Notes under the pieces: generated by a model
What the model was told of the DNA's origin: nothing
What the model saw: the letters and a program-made list of their open reading frames with translations, nothing else
Database searches by the model: none
Program-made: the position numbers and the translations under genes
In this document: positions 27,765 through 35,922 of the stretch, piece by piece
Layout of the letters: each line of letters begins with the position of its first letter
Numbering within the stretch: position 1 is the first letter of the stretch
Source: Agromyces atrinae
GTDB lineage: Bacteria; Actinomycetota; Actinomycetes; Actinomycetales; Microbacteriaceae
Assembly: GCF_013407835.1 (NCBI RefSeq)
Contig: NZ_JACCBI010000001.1
Location: 620,001 to 684,000 of the forward strand
Reading direction: 5' to 3'
DNA: 64,000 nt

Positions 27765-28607
27765 TCACTCGAGCGATCCGCTCACGAACGTCAGCACGTC
27801 GACGCTCACCGTCACACGAGACGGCAACGACGCCGCATCGGGGGAGCGGTGATGGGCAGAAGGCCCCATCGCGATGACGTGTTCGACGTCGGATTCGTCG
27901 AGATCCATGGAGTACTCGACTCTCGTGCGGTCCTCGAGCGCGAAGCCGCCGAACGACGCGATGACTCTGTCGGCCTTGTCGGGCTGCACCTCGATCGCGT
28001 GACCCGACTCTCGCAGCTCGGTGAGGTGATGCTCCGTCGGCACGACGGTGACGAGGGTACCGCCCGGCCGCAGAACGCGCAGGAACTCGGACGCGTGACG
28101 CGGAGCGAAGACATTGAGGATGACGTCGATGCCGTCATCCACGAGGGGAAGCGGCGCCCAGATATCGGCGACGAGCCCGAGGGAATCGGGAATGCCGCGT
28201 ACGGCGCGTCGCACGGCCTCGGGCGAGAGGTCGCTGACGATGAACTCCGCGTTCGGCAGCGCGGCACGGACGGCCGCTGAGTAGTATCCGGTGCCGCAGC
28301 CGAGATCGGCGACGATCGTGCTCTCGGTACGTTGCTCGGAACGCGATGCGGCGGCAGACCCGACCGCGTCCGCGATCGGCGCATAGTGTCCGGCAGCGAG
28401 AAACGTCGCCCGGGCGTCGAGCATCTCCGCGGAATCGGCGATGAACGCGGGGCGCTTCGGACCGAGGAGCGAGATGTAGCCGCGACGGTTCACGTCGAAG
28501 CGATGCCCCGAATCGCAGCCGAAGGTTCGTCCTGCGTCATCCGTGGGGGAGAGCGCCCGGAAACAGGTCGGGCACCGCAGCCGGTCGGCCGAAGCCGAAC
28601 CGATCAT
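27765..28607 (-). CDS. RlmA-type 23S rRNA (guanine-N1)-methyltransferase
   Basis: 280 residues. An N-terminal zinc finger (LRCPTCFRAL, then CDSGHRFD with Cys and His ligands) is followed by NRRGYISLLGPKR, characteristic of RlmA, and a Rossmann SAM-binding domain (VADLGCGTGYYSAAV). RlmA enzymes methylate G745 or G748 of 23S rRNA; the second type (TlrB) gives tylosin resistance in Streptomyces, and which site is used here is unknown. The first ATG after the upstream qcrB stop is at 28607; no ribosome binding site is obvious, so it may rely on coupling to qcrB. Confidence 0.85.
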   Translation of the reverse strand: MIGSASADRLRCPTCFRALSPTDDAGRTFGCDSGHRFDVNRRGYISLLGPKRPAFIADSAEMLDARATFLAAGHYAPIADAVGSAAASRSEQRTESTIVADLGCGTGYYSAAVRAALPNAEFIVSDLSPEAVRRAVRGIPDSLGLVADIWAPLPLVDDGIDVILNVFAPRHASEFLRVLRPGGTLVTVVPTEHHLTELRESGHAIEVQPDKADRVIASFGGFALEDRTRVEYSMDLDESDVEHVIAMGPSAHHRSPDAASLPSRVTVSVDVLTFVSGSLE

Positions 28608-28630
28608 GCGGTGCCCGAATGCTGTGACGA

Positions 28631-30247
28631 TCAGTGCTCGCCGTGGTGGTTCTGCTCGAGTTCCGTCTTCGTCGCCGGAGCGATGCGGTCCTCGAAGAAC
28701 CAGCGCGAGAGCGCTGCGCGGAGGTGCTGAGCGGGGCCGATCTTGCCGCGCGCGTTCGGGCGGATCATGAGCGGCTCGTAGCTCTCGAAGCTGACCAGGC
28801 GCCAACGGTCGTACTCGTCGAGGGGCTGGTGCACCTCGATGAACTCGCCGCCCGGGAGCTTCACGATGCGTCCCGACTCGAAACCGTGCAGCACGATCTC
28901 GCGGTCCTTCTTCTGAAGCGCGAGGCACACGCGCTTCGTCACGAAGTAGGCGAGGATCGGGCCCAGCAACGTGATGGCCTGCAGCGCGTGGATCACGCCT
29001 TCCATCGTCAGCATGAAGTGCGTCGCCAGGATGTCGGAGCTCGCCGCCGCCCAGAGGCCGGCGTAGAACGTGACGCCTGCAGCACCGATGGCCGTACGGG
29101 TCGGGGCGTTGCGGGGACGGTCGGCGATGTGGTGCTCGCGCTTGTCGCCCGTGACCCACGCTTCGATGAACGGGTAGATCAGCGCGAGGACGATGAAGAT
29201 ACCGATCGCGATCAGCGGCACGAGGATGTTGAACGACCACGTGCGATCGAAGAGCACGAACTCCCAGTGCGGCGGGATCAATCGCAGGGCGCCGTCGGCG
29301 AAGCCGATGTACCAGTCGGGCTGGGTGCCGGCAGACACCGGCGAGGGGTCGTACGGTCCGTAGTTCCAGATCGGGTTGATCGTGAACAGCGACGAGATGA
29401 GCGCGATGACACCGAAGACGATGAAGAGGAAGCCACCGGCCTTCGCGGCGTACACCGGGAGGATGGGCGGGCCGACCGCGTTCTGCTGCGTCTTGCCCGG
29501 TCCTGCGTACTGCGTGTGCTTGTGCACGACGACGAACACCAGGTGGATCGCGATGAGCGCGACGAGCAACGCGGGCAGCAGCAGGATGTGCAGCGTGTAC
29601 AAGCGGCCCACGATCGCCGTGCCCGGGAACTCTCCGCCGAACAGGAGGAACGAGATCCAGGTGCCGACGAGCGGGATTCCCTTGATGATGCCGTCGATGA
29701 TGCGGAGACCGTTGCCCGAGAGGAGGTCGTCGGGGAGGGAGTAGCCGGTGAAGCCCTCGGCCATCGCGAGGATGAAGAGGACGAAACCGATGACCCAGTT
29801 GATCTCGCGCGGCTTGCGGAACGCACCGGTGAAGAAGATGCGGAGCATGTGGAGACCGATGGCCGCCACGAACAGCAGAGCCGCCCAGTGGTGCATCTGA
29901 CGGACGAAAAGACCGCCGCGTACGTCGAACGAGATGTCGAGCGTCGACGCCATGGCGACCGACATCTCGATTCCCTTGAGGGGCACGTAAGAGCCCTCGT
30001 AGTGGATCTCGGCCATCGACGCCTGGAAGAAGAACGTCAGGAACGTTCCCGACAGCAGGATGACGATGAAGCTGAAGAGCGCTACCTCACCGAGGAGGAA
30101 CGACCAGTGATCGGGGAAGGCCTTACGACCGAGCTCCTTGACGAGTCCGGAGATGCTCGTGCGCTCGTCGATGTAGTTCGCGGCCGCGCCGGTGAATCCG
30201 CCCGATTTCTTCTTCGGGGGAGCGTTGACGGTGGTTGCGGTGCTCAA
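28631..30247 (-). CDS. qcrB: cytochrome bc1 complex cytochrome b subunit
   Basis: 538 residues with an N-terminal cytochrome b domain of four helices carrying the haem His pairs (MHHWAALL, LHILLLPALL/IHLVFVVVH) and an actinobacterial C-terminal extension. The quinol-site PEWY equivalent is QPDWYIGF. It begins with TTG, overlapping the qcrA stop as TTGA, so it depends on translational coupling. Confidence 0.95.
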   Translation of the reverse strand: MSTATTVNAPPKKKSGGFTGAAANYIDERTSISGLVKELGRKAFPDHWSFLLGEVALFSFIVILLSGTFLTFFFQASMAEIHYEGSYVPLKGIEMSVAMASTLDISFDVRGGLFVRQMHHWAALLFVAAIGLHMLRIFFTGAFRKPREINWVIGFVLFILAMAEGFTGYSLPDDLLSGNGLRIIDGIIKGIPLVGTWISFLLFGGEFPGTAIVGRLYTLHILLLPALLVALIAIHLVFVVVHKHTQYAGPGKTQQNAVGPPILPVYAAKAGGFLFIVFGVIALISSLFTINPIWNYGPYDPSPVSAGTQPDWYIGFADGALRLIPPHWEFVLFDRTWSFNILVPLIAIGIFIVLALIYPFIEAWVTGDKREHHIADRPRNAPTRTAIGAAGVTFYAGLWAAASSDILATHFMLTMEGVIHALQAITLLGPILAYFVTKRVCLALQKKDREIVLHGFESGRIVKLPGGEFIEVHQPLDEYDRWRLVSFESYEPLMIRPNARGKIGPAQHLRAALSRWFFEDRIAPATKTELEQNHHGEH

Positions 30248-31320
30248 TGACGCTCCCAGAAGCTCGGACCGACGGGTTCGGTGAAGTCGCTGCGCGCGAC
30301 GAGGTAGCCCTCGTCGTCGACGGTGATGGGCAGCTGAGGCAACGGCCGGGCCGCGGGTCCGAAGATGACCGCGCAGTGCTCGGTCACGTCGAACTGCGAC
30401 TGGTGGCACGGGCACAGCAGGTGGTGGGTGTGCTGCTCGTAGAGTGCGACGGGGCAGCCGACGTGCGTGCAGATCTTCGAGTAGGCGACGATGCCGTCGT
30501 ACGACCAGTCGACGCGGTCGGGAGCCTCGTTGAGGTCCTTCGGGTCGAGACGCATGAGGAGGACGGCAGCCTTGGCCTTCTCTTCGAGGCGGCCGTGCTC
30601 CATGTCCTGGAGACCCTCGGGGATGACGTGGAACGCACTACCGATCGTGACGTCGGACGCCTTGATCGGAACGCCGCTCGGGTCGATGGCGAGGCGAGTG
30701 CCGCGCTTCCACATGGTGTGGCTGAGGAGCTCGACCGGAAGCTGGTCCTGAGGAGCCCAGCCGCGGAACAGGACCACGGCGGGAAGCGCCGATGCCGCGA
30801 GAGCACCGATGAGGCTGTTGCGGATCATCGAACGACGGCTGAAGCCCGACTCCTCGTCGGCGACGCGGAAGATCTCGACCGCTGCGGCGCGCGTCTCGTC
30901 GGTTCCGCGAACGGGGTGGCGCTCGTCGACCTTCTCGACGTCGTGCATGAGCGACTTGCCCCAGTGCACGATGCCGAAGCCGACGGCGAGGAGAGCCAGA
31001 GCGATTCCGAGCCCGACGAACATGTTGTTGAGGCGAACCTCGCCGACGTTGTTCGACTCCATCGGGAAGATCATGTAGGCGATGATCGCCCAGATGCTTC
31101 CCACGATGGAGATGTAGAAGAGGGTGTAGACGGTTCGTTCCGCCGACTTCTCTTTCTTCGGGTCGATGTCGGTGACGCGCTTGCGGTGCTCCGGGAAGCC
31201 CGGGTTCTCGAACGCGTCAGCCGAAATCACGGCCGTGCCGACCGGAACCTCGGGGCCGTGCTCGGCGTGCGACGAGCCCGCAGCGGCGATGTCCTTACCG
31301 CTGTTGTCGTCCTGTGCCAT
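30244..31320 (-). CDS. qcrA: cytochrome bc1 complex Rieske iron-sulfur subunit
   Basis: 358 residues. Three N-terminal membrane helices (about 57-77, 96-112 and 169-187), as in actinobacterial QcrA, precede the Rieske domain with CTHVGCPVALYE and LLCPCHQSQFD supplying Cys-His/Cys-His ligands to the 2Fe-2S cluster. Middle gene of qcrC-qcrA-qcrB. Confidence 0.96.
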   Translation of the reverse strand: MAQDDNSGKDIAAAGSSHAEHGPEVPVGTAVISADAFENPGFPEHRKRVTDIDPKKEKSAERTVYTLFYISIVGSIWAIIAYMIFPMESNNVGEVRLNNMFVGLGIALALLAVGFGIVHWGKSLMHDVEKVDERHPVRGTDETRAAAVEIFRVADEESGFSRRSMIRNSLIGALAASALPAVVLFRGWAPQDQLPVELLSHTMWKRGTRLAIDPSGVPIKASDVTIGSAFHVIPEGLQDMEHGRLEEKAKAAVLLMRLDPKDLNEAPDRVDWSYDGIVAYSKICTHVGCPVALYEQHTHHLLCPCHQSQFDVTEHCAVIFGPAARPLPQLPITVDDEGYLVARSDFTEPVGPSFWERH

Positions 31321-31351
31321 GGTTCTCCTTCTTAAGCTTCTTCAGTACCGG

Positions 31352-32146
31352 CTAGTTCGACTTCGCGGTGACCCACACAGTGATCGCCACAATCGTCCCG
31401 AGGCCGAAGATCCAGATGAACAGTCCCTCTGCGACGGGGCCGAGCGAGCCGAGCTCGAAGCCACCGGGCGAGCGGTTGTCCTGTACGTACTTGAGGTACG
31501 TGATGATGTCGCGCTTGTCTTCCGGCGAGATGTTCAGGTCGTTGAACACGGGCATGTTCTGCGGGCCGGTGACCATGGCCTCGTAGATGTGCACGCCGGA
31601 GACGTCGGTCAGCGGGGGAGCGAACTTACCCTCGGTGAGAGCTCCACCGGCGCCGGCGACGTTGTGGCACATGGCGCAGTTGATGCGGAAGAGCTCGGCA
31701 CCGAGAGCGGCGTCGCCGCCGCCGTTGACGAGGTGGTCCGCGGGGATGTCGGGGCCGGGGCCGAGCGACGCGACGTAGTACGCGAGCTGCTTGACCTGGT
31801 CATCCGTGAACTGGACGGGCTTCTGCTCGGCCTGCGGGCCGGACATCTGCATGGGCATGCGGCCCGTTCCGACCTGGAAGTCGACCGAGGCGGCGCCGAC
31901 GCCGATGAGGCTCGGGCCTTCGTCGGTGCCCTGAGCGGAGAGACCGTGGCACGTCGCGCAGTTCGCCTGGAAGAGCTTCTTGCCCTCGTCGATGGTCTGC
32001 TGCGAGTTGCCGTCGATCTCCGCCTGCGCGGAGGTGCCCGCGCTGATCGCAGCGTACGCACCACCCGTGAAGAGGAGTCCGAGTGCGAGCAGCGCCACGG
32101 TGGCGAGCGGATGACGGCGTCCCGTGCGTCGTTTCGAGTTGGTCAT
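31352..32146 (-). CDS. qcrC: di-haem cytochrome c subunit of the bcc complex
   Basis: 264 residues with an N-terminal signal/anchor, two haem c motifs (CATCH and CAMCH) and a C-terminal membrane helix (IWIFGLGTIVAITVWV). In actinobacteria the two haem domains link the bcc complex directly to the aa3 oxidase without a soluble cytochrome c. The ATG at 32146 has AGGAAA upstream; an ATG seven codons earlier lacks one. Confidence 0.96.
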   Translation of the reverse strand: MTNSKRRTGRRHPLATVALLALGLLFTGGAYAAISAGTSAQAEIDGNSQQTIDEGKKLFQANCATCHGLSAQGTDEGPSLIGVGAASVDFQVGTGRMPMQMSGPQAEQKPVQFTDDQVKQLAYYVASLGPGPDIPADHLVNGGGDAALGAELFRINCAMCHNVAGAGGALTEGKFAPPLTDVSGVHIYEAMVTGPQNMPVFNDLNISPEDKRDIITYLKYVQDNRSPGGFELGSLGPVAEGLFIWIFGLGTIVAITVWVTAKSN

Positions 32147-32190
32147 TGCTTTCCTGTTCCCGGCCATGCTGAAGGGGTGACTCCTGCTCA

Positions 32191-32820
32191 CTATCTGAGG
32201 ATGTAGATGACGAAGAACAGGCCGATCCAGACCACGTCGACGAAGTGCCAGTAGTACGAGACGACGATGGCGCTCGTCGCCTCCTTGTGTCCGAAGTTCT
32301 TGACCGCGAAGACACGTCCGATCACGAGGAGGAAGGCGATCAGACCGCCTGTCACGTGAAGACCGTGGAATCCGGTGGTGAGGTAGAAGGCCGAGCCGTA
32401 GGCGTTCGAGTCGAGGGCGATGCCCTCCGAGACGAGGGTCGCGTACTCCCAGATCTGACCGGCGACGAAGACGGCGCCGAGCGCGTAGCTCAGCATGAAC
32501 CACTCGACGAGGCCCCACTGCGTCGGCTTCCAGCCGGTCGCGCGGGGCTGCATGCGCTCAGCGGCGAAGACACCGAACTGAGCGGTGAACGACGACGCCA
32601 CGAGGATCGTCGTGTTGATCGCCGCGAAGGGGATGTTCAGGCGGTTCGCCTCGAACTCCCACAGCTCGGGAGACGTCGAACGGAGCGTGAAGTAGATCGC
32701 AAAGAGGCCGGCGAAGAACATGACTTCGCTACCGAGCCAGACGATCGTACCGACCGCGACGCTGTTCGGACGGTTGATCACGGGCGCTGTCGCGCGGGGT
32801 GGTGTCAAGGTGCTCGTCAC
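32191..32820 (-). CDS. ctaE: cytochrome c oxidase subunit III
   Basis: 209 residues, five membrane helices (the short bacterial form), with typical [20 protein letters not shown] and [14 protein letters not shown]. It heads the ctaE-qcrC-qcrA-qcrB operon, on the strand opposite ctaCDF, as in mycobacteria. GTG start preceded by GGAGGG and a CATAAT box. Confidence 0.96.
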   Translation of the reverse strand: MTSTLTPPRATAPVINRPNSVAVGTIVWLGSEVMFFAGLFAIYFTLRSTSPELWEFEANRLNIPFAAINTTILVASSFTAQFGVFAAERMQPRATGWKPTQWGLVEWFMLSYALGAVFVAGQIWEYATLVSEGIALDSNAYGSAFYLTTGFHGLHVTGGLIAFLLVIGRVFAVKNFGHKEATSAIVVSYYWHFVDVVWIGLFFVIYILR

Positions 32821-32826
32821 CCCTCC

Positions 32827-32832
32827 ATTATG
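32827..32832 (-). promoter_or_regulatory. -10 box of the ctaE-qcrCAB operon
   Basis: CATAAT on the minus strand, then GGAGGG (6 nt), then the GTG of ctaE. Confidence 0.5.
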
Positions 32833-32948
32833 GCCGAAAGAGCGCGTGTTTTTTGCCCACCCCGGTACCCCGTGTCGATGCGAAGTTGCTTAGGTGAACC
32901 TAAGTAGCGCCGAGAATCGGCCGGGAATCCCCTGTGAGATGGGGCCAG

Positions 32949-32954
32949 TAGGAT
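32949..32954 (+). promoter_or_regulatory. -10 box for leaderless trpD
   Basis: TAGGAT followed by CGTCCCC (7 nt) and the trpD ATG; the spacer has no purine-rich site. Confidence 0.6.
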
Positions 32955-32961
32955 CGTCCCC

Positions 32962-34014
32962 ATGCTCGACTCGCGCTCCTGGCCCGCCGTCCTGACCAGT
33001 CTCCTCGCCGGAGAAGATCTGAGTGTCGGCGACGCCGCGTGGTGCATGGAGCAGGTCATGCTCGGTCTCGCGACTCCCGCGCAGCTCTCGGCGTTCCTCG
33101 TGGCCCTCCGCGCCAAGGGGGAGACCGTCGACGAGATCGTCGGGTTCCGCGACGCGATCCTCGATCACGCCGTGCCCCTCTCCGTCGATCCGATGGCCCT
33201 CGACGTCGTCGGCACGGGCGGCGACCGGTTCGGCACGGTGAACGTCTCGACGATGTCGGCGATCATCGCCGCGGCGTCGGGCGTGCCCGTCGTCAAGCAC
33301 GGGAACCGCGCGGCGAGCTCGGCCTCCGGGTCATCCGACGTCCTCGGTGCACTCGGCATCGATCTCGCGCTTCCCGCCGAGCGAGTCGCGGCCGTTCTCG
33401 ACGAGGCGGGCATCACCTTCGCCTTCGCGGCCGCCTTCCACCCGGGTTTCAAGCACGCCGCCGCCGTGAGGAAGGAACTCGGTGTGCCGACGGTCTTCAA
33501 CTTCCTCGGCCCGCTCTGCAACCCGGCCCGCCCCGAGGCGTCCGCCGTCGGCGTCGCCCACCTGGATCGCGTCCCCCTCATCGTCGGCGTGTTCCAGACG
33601 CGCGGAGCGACCGCCCTCGTGTTCCGGGGCGACGACGGCCTCGACGAGCTGACGACGACGGGCCACAGCCACATCTGGGAGGTGTCGCTCGGTCGTGTTC
33701 GTGAGCACGACCTCGACCCCCGCGACCTGGGTATCGCTCGCTCTCGAATCGAGGATCTGGTGGGCGGGCACGCCGCACACAATGCCGAGATCGTGCGCCG
33801 GACATTCGCGGGTGAGGAAGGTCCCGTTCGCGACATCGTGCTCCTGAACGCTGCTGCGGGTCTCGTCGCCTTCGATCTCGCCCGGAATCCGGATGAGGCT
33901 CAGCGCAACATCCTCGAGCGCTTCGCCGAGAAGATGGCGGTCGCCGCGACGACGATCGATTCGGGCGCCGCGACCGCGAAGCTCGATCAGTGGGTGCGGG
34001 CGACATCCGCATAA
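32962..34014 (+). CDS. trpD: anthranilate phosphoribosyltransferase
   Basis: Second step of tryptophan synthesis, anthranilate plus PRPP. 350 residues. DVVGTGGDRFGTVNVSTMSA and KHGNRAASSASGSSDVLGALG are the PRPP- and anthranilate-binding motifs; NFLGPLCNPARP is also present. No other trp gene lies nearby. Divergence from ctaE is conserved in actinobacteria. Confidence 0.96.
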   Translation: MLDSRSWPAVLTSLLAGEDLSVGDAAWCMEQVMLGLATPAQLSAFLVALRAKGETVDEIVGFRDAILDHAVPLSVDPMALDVVGTGGDRFGTVNVSTMSAIIAAASGVPVVKHGNRAASSASGSSDVLGALGIDLALPAERVAAVLDEAGITFAFAAAFHPGFKHAAAVRKELGVPTVFNFLGPLCNPARPEASAVGVAHLDRVPLIVGVFQTRGATALVFRGDDGLDELTTTGHSHIWEVSLGRVREHDLDPRDLGIARSRIEDLVGGHAAHNAEIVRRTFAGEEGPVRDIVLLNAAAGLVAFDLARNPDEAQRNILERFAEKMAVAATTIDSGAATAKLDQWVRATSA

Positions 34015-34080
34015 CGGGTCGCGCGCCCGCGGAGGCGCGTACCGTGGGAGGGGAACAGCACTCGAGTGGAGAGGCAGATC

Positions 34081-34776
34081 GTGGGTCGAGCGGGAGATGT
34101 CGGGATCGTGGTCGTCTCGCACAGTGAGCACCTGGCCACCGGCCTCGTCGAACTCGCCGCCCAGATGGCGCCGAACGTGCGGATCGTGGCTGCCGGCGGA
34201 CGCGAGGGATCGGGCTCGGATGCCATCGGCACGAGCTTCGAGCGCGTCATGGCGGCCCTCGAGCAGGCGGACGACGGCCACGGAGCGGTCGTGCTCGGCG
34301 ACCTCGGCTCGGCGATCCTCACGGCGGAGTCCGTCCTCGACTTCCTCTCCGCGGAATCACGCGATCGAGTGAGGATCGCTCGTGCTCCCTTCGTCGAGGG
34401 CGCGGTCGCCGCGGCCGTCTCGGCCGAGAGCGGGGGAGACGTCGACGATGTCGCAGCCGCCGCACGCGGCTCACTCGACGCGTTCGAACCTCTGCAGAGC
34501 GCTCCCGAGCTCGCGGCCGATGTGTACCGCCGCACCGTCGTGCTGATCAACGACGAGGGGCTTCACGCCCGGCCCGCCGCGGAGCTCGTGCGTCTCGCCG
34601 GCACCTTCAACGCCCACATCACGGTCAACGGGCGTGACGCGAAGAGCCTGCTGGGCATTATGTCGCTCGGTCTCGTGAAGGGCATGTCGGCCGAGATCGC
34701 TTCGGCGGACGGTCAAGCGCACGAGGCGGTCGATGCACTGGCGTCGCTCGTCGAGTCGGGCTTCCACTCGCGCTGA
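34081..34776 (+). CDS. DhaM-HPr fusion phosphotransfer protein
   Basis: 231 residues. The N-terminal half is a DhaM/EIIA-mannose-type domain with the phosphorylatable His14 in VVVSHSEHLATG and VVLGDLGSAILTAE. The C-terminal half is an HPr domain with INDEGLHARPAAEL (His162) and SLLGIMSLG, the site of the regulatory serine. Such proteins pass phosphate from PEP via enzyme I to DhaL-ADP in dihydroxyacetone phosphorylation. No dhaK, dhaL or ptsI is in this window. The GTG at 34081 is chosen because GGAGAGG precedes it; a GTG five codons earlier overlaps that site. Confidence 0.85.
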   Translation: MGRAGDVGIVVVSHSEHLATGLVELAAQMAPNVRIVAAGGREGSGSDAIGTSFERVMAALEQADDGHGAVVLGDLGSAILTAESVLDFLSAESRDRVRIARAPFVEGAVAAAVSAESGGDVDDVAAAARGSLDAFEPLQSAPELAADVYRRTVVLINDEGLHARPAAELVRLAGTFNAHITVNGRDAKSLLGIMSLGLVKGMSAEIASADGQAHEAVDALASLVESGFHSR

Positions 34777-34811
34777 GCCACTCGACGCTGTCGCGCGAAC
34801 CTCCACGGGCG

Positions 34812-34817
34812 TACCAT
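34812..34817 (+). promoter_or_regulatory. -10 box for leaderless small zinc protein
   Basis: TACCAT, 6 nt, then the ATG at 34824. Confidence 0.5.
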
Positions 34818-34823
34818 GACGGC

Positions 34824-35048
34824 ATGTCAGGCAACGACGCCATCGAACGACCCACCAGCTCCGACCCGTGCCCCGTGTGTGGTCATCCCATGTTCGAGCA
34901 TGCGATCGACCGGTCGTCCCACGACTTCGTGCTGATCTGCCCGACCGATGAACGGTTGCCGCTCCCGGCGAACGACGGCCCCCTCGGCGAGCTCGGCATG
35001 CCGGCGTCGGAGGAGCGGATCGAGAAACTCGGTCGTCACCGTCACTGA
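34824..35048 (+). CDS. small Cys/His protein, unknown function
   Basis: 74 residues. DPCPVCGHPMFEHAIDRSSH followed by LICP suggests a small zinc-binding knuckle (CxxC, His and a later Cys). The family is not recognised. It has its own promoter and converges on the SDR gene 5 bp away. Coding use and GC match the neighbours, and the leaderless signal supports expression. Confidence 0.65.
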   Translation: MSGNDAIERPTSSDPCPVCGHPMFEHAIDRSSHDFVLICPTDERLPLPANDGPLGELGMPASEERIEKLGRHRH

Positions 35049-35053
35049 AGGCG

Positions 35054-35815
35054 TCAGTTGCCTCCGGTCACGCGCAGGTCGGTGCCCGACGTGTAGGACG
35101 CGTCGGAGCTGAGCAAGTACGAGACGGCTCCCGCGATCTCCTCGGGCTCGCCGGCTCGGCGCAGGGGGATGTTCGGGGCGCGCTCTGCGGGCGCGTTGGG
35201 ACGGCCGGCGGCCGCGTGGATGTCGGTGTGAGTCGTTCCGGGTGAGACGGTGTTCACGCGGATTCCCTCGGGGCCGAACTCCTTGGCGAGGCCGACGGTG
35301 AGCATGTTGAGCGCCGCCTTGCTCATCGAATAGGGGACGTACGTGCCCGGGGCTCCCGTCGTCGCCGCTCCCGACGAGATGTTGACGATCGACCCGCCGC
35401 GACCGCCGCGTGCGGTGGACATATGAGCGATGGCCGCCTGACTGAGAGCGAGCGGTGCCAGCACGTTGATCTCGAGGACGTCGCGTGTCTCGGCGAGGTC
35501 GACGTCGAGGAAGCCTCCGATTCGACCCGTGATGCCGGCGTTGTTGACGAGGCCGGTCACGGCAGGGAACTCGGCGAGGACAGCGGGCAGGAGCGACAGC
35601 ACGTCGGCGAGGTCCGCCATGTCGACGCGGTGGATGCTGACCTGCGCACCGTGCTCGCGTGCATCACGGGCTACCTCCTCAGCGGCATCCCGTCGGTCGC
35701 GGTAGGTGAAGGCGATGTCGTGCCCGTCGCGGGCGAGGCGACGCACGATGGCGGCGCCGATGCCGCGGCTGCCGCCGGTGACGAGCGTGACGGGACGGTG
35801 GGGCGTGTCAGTCAT
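35054..35815 (-). CDS. SDR family oxidoreductase
   Basis: 253 residues, classical short-chain dehydrogenase: VTGGSRGIGAAI (NAD(P) loop), LVNNAGITG, catalytic Ser in NISSG, YSMSK (Tyr and Lys of YxxxK), and a C-terminus resembling FabG/glucose-1-dehydrogenase (TSGTDLRVTGGN). Substrate unknown. Confidence 0.88.
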   Translation of the reverse strand: MTDTPHRPVTLVTGGSRGIGAAIVRRLARDGHDIAFTYRDRRDAAEEVARDAREHGAQVSIHRVDMADLADVLSLLPAVLAEFPAVTGLVNNAGITGRIGGFLDVDLAETRDVLEINVLAPLALSQAAIAHMSTARGGRGGSIVNISSGAATTGAPGTYVPYSMSKAALNMLTVGLAKEFGPEGIRVNTVSPGTTHTDIHAAAGRPNAPAERAPNIPLRRAGEPEEIAGAVSYLLSSDASYTSGTDLRVTGGN

Positions 35816-35821
35816 GCCACA

Positions 35822-35827
35822 ACGCTA
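35822..35827 (-). promoter_or_regulatory. -10 box for leaderless SDR gene
   Basis: TAGCGT on the minus strand, 6 nt, then the ATG at 35815. Confidence 0.45.
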
Positions 35828-35922
35828 GCCGGATGACGCGAAGCTGGGCGGCCTGTCGGTGCAGAGGACTATCGTGTGCGGAGTCGGAACCCGCCGACCG
35901 GCACGTCGAATCGGAGGCCAGA

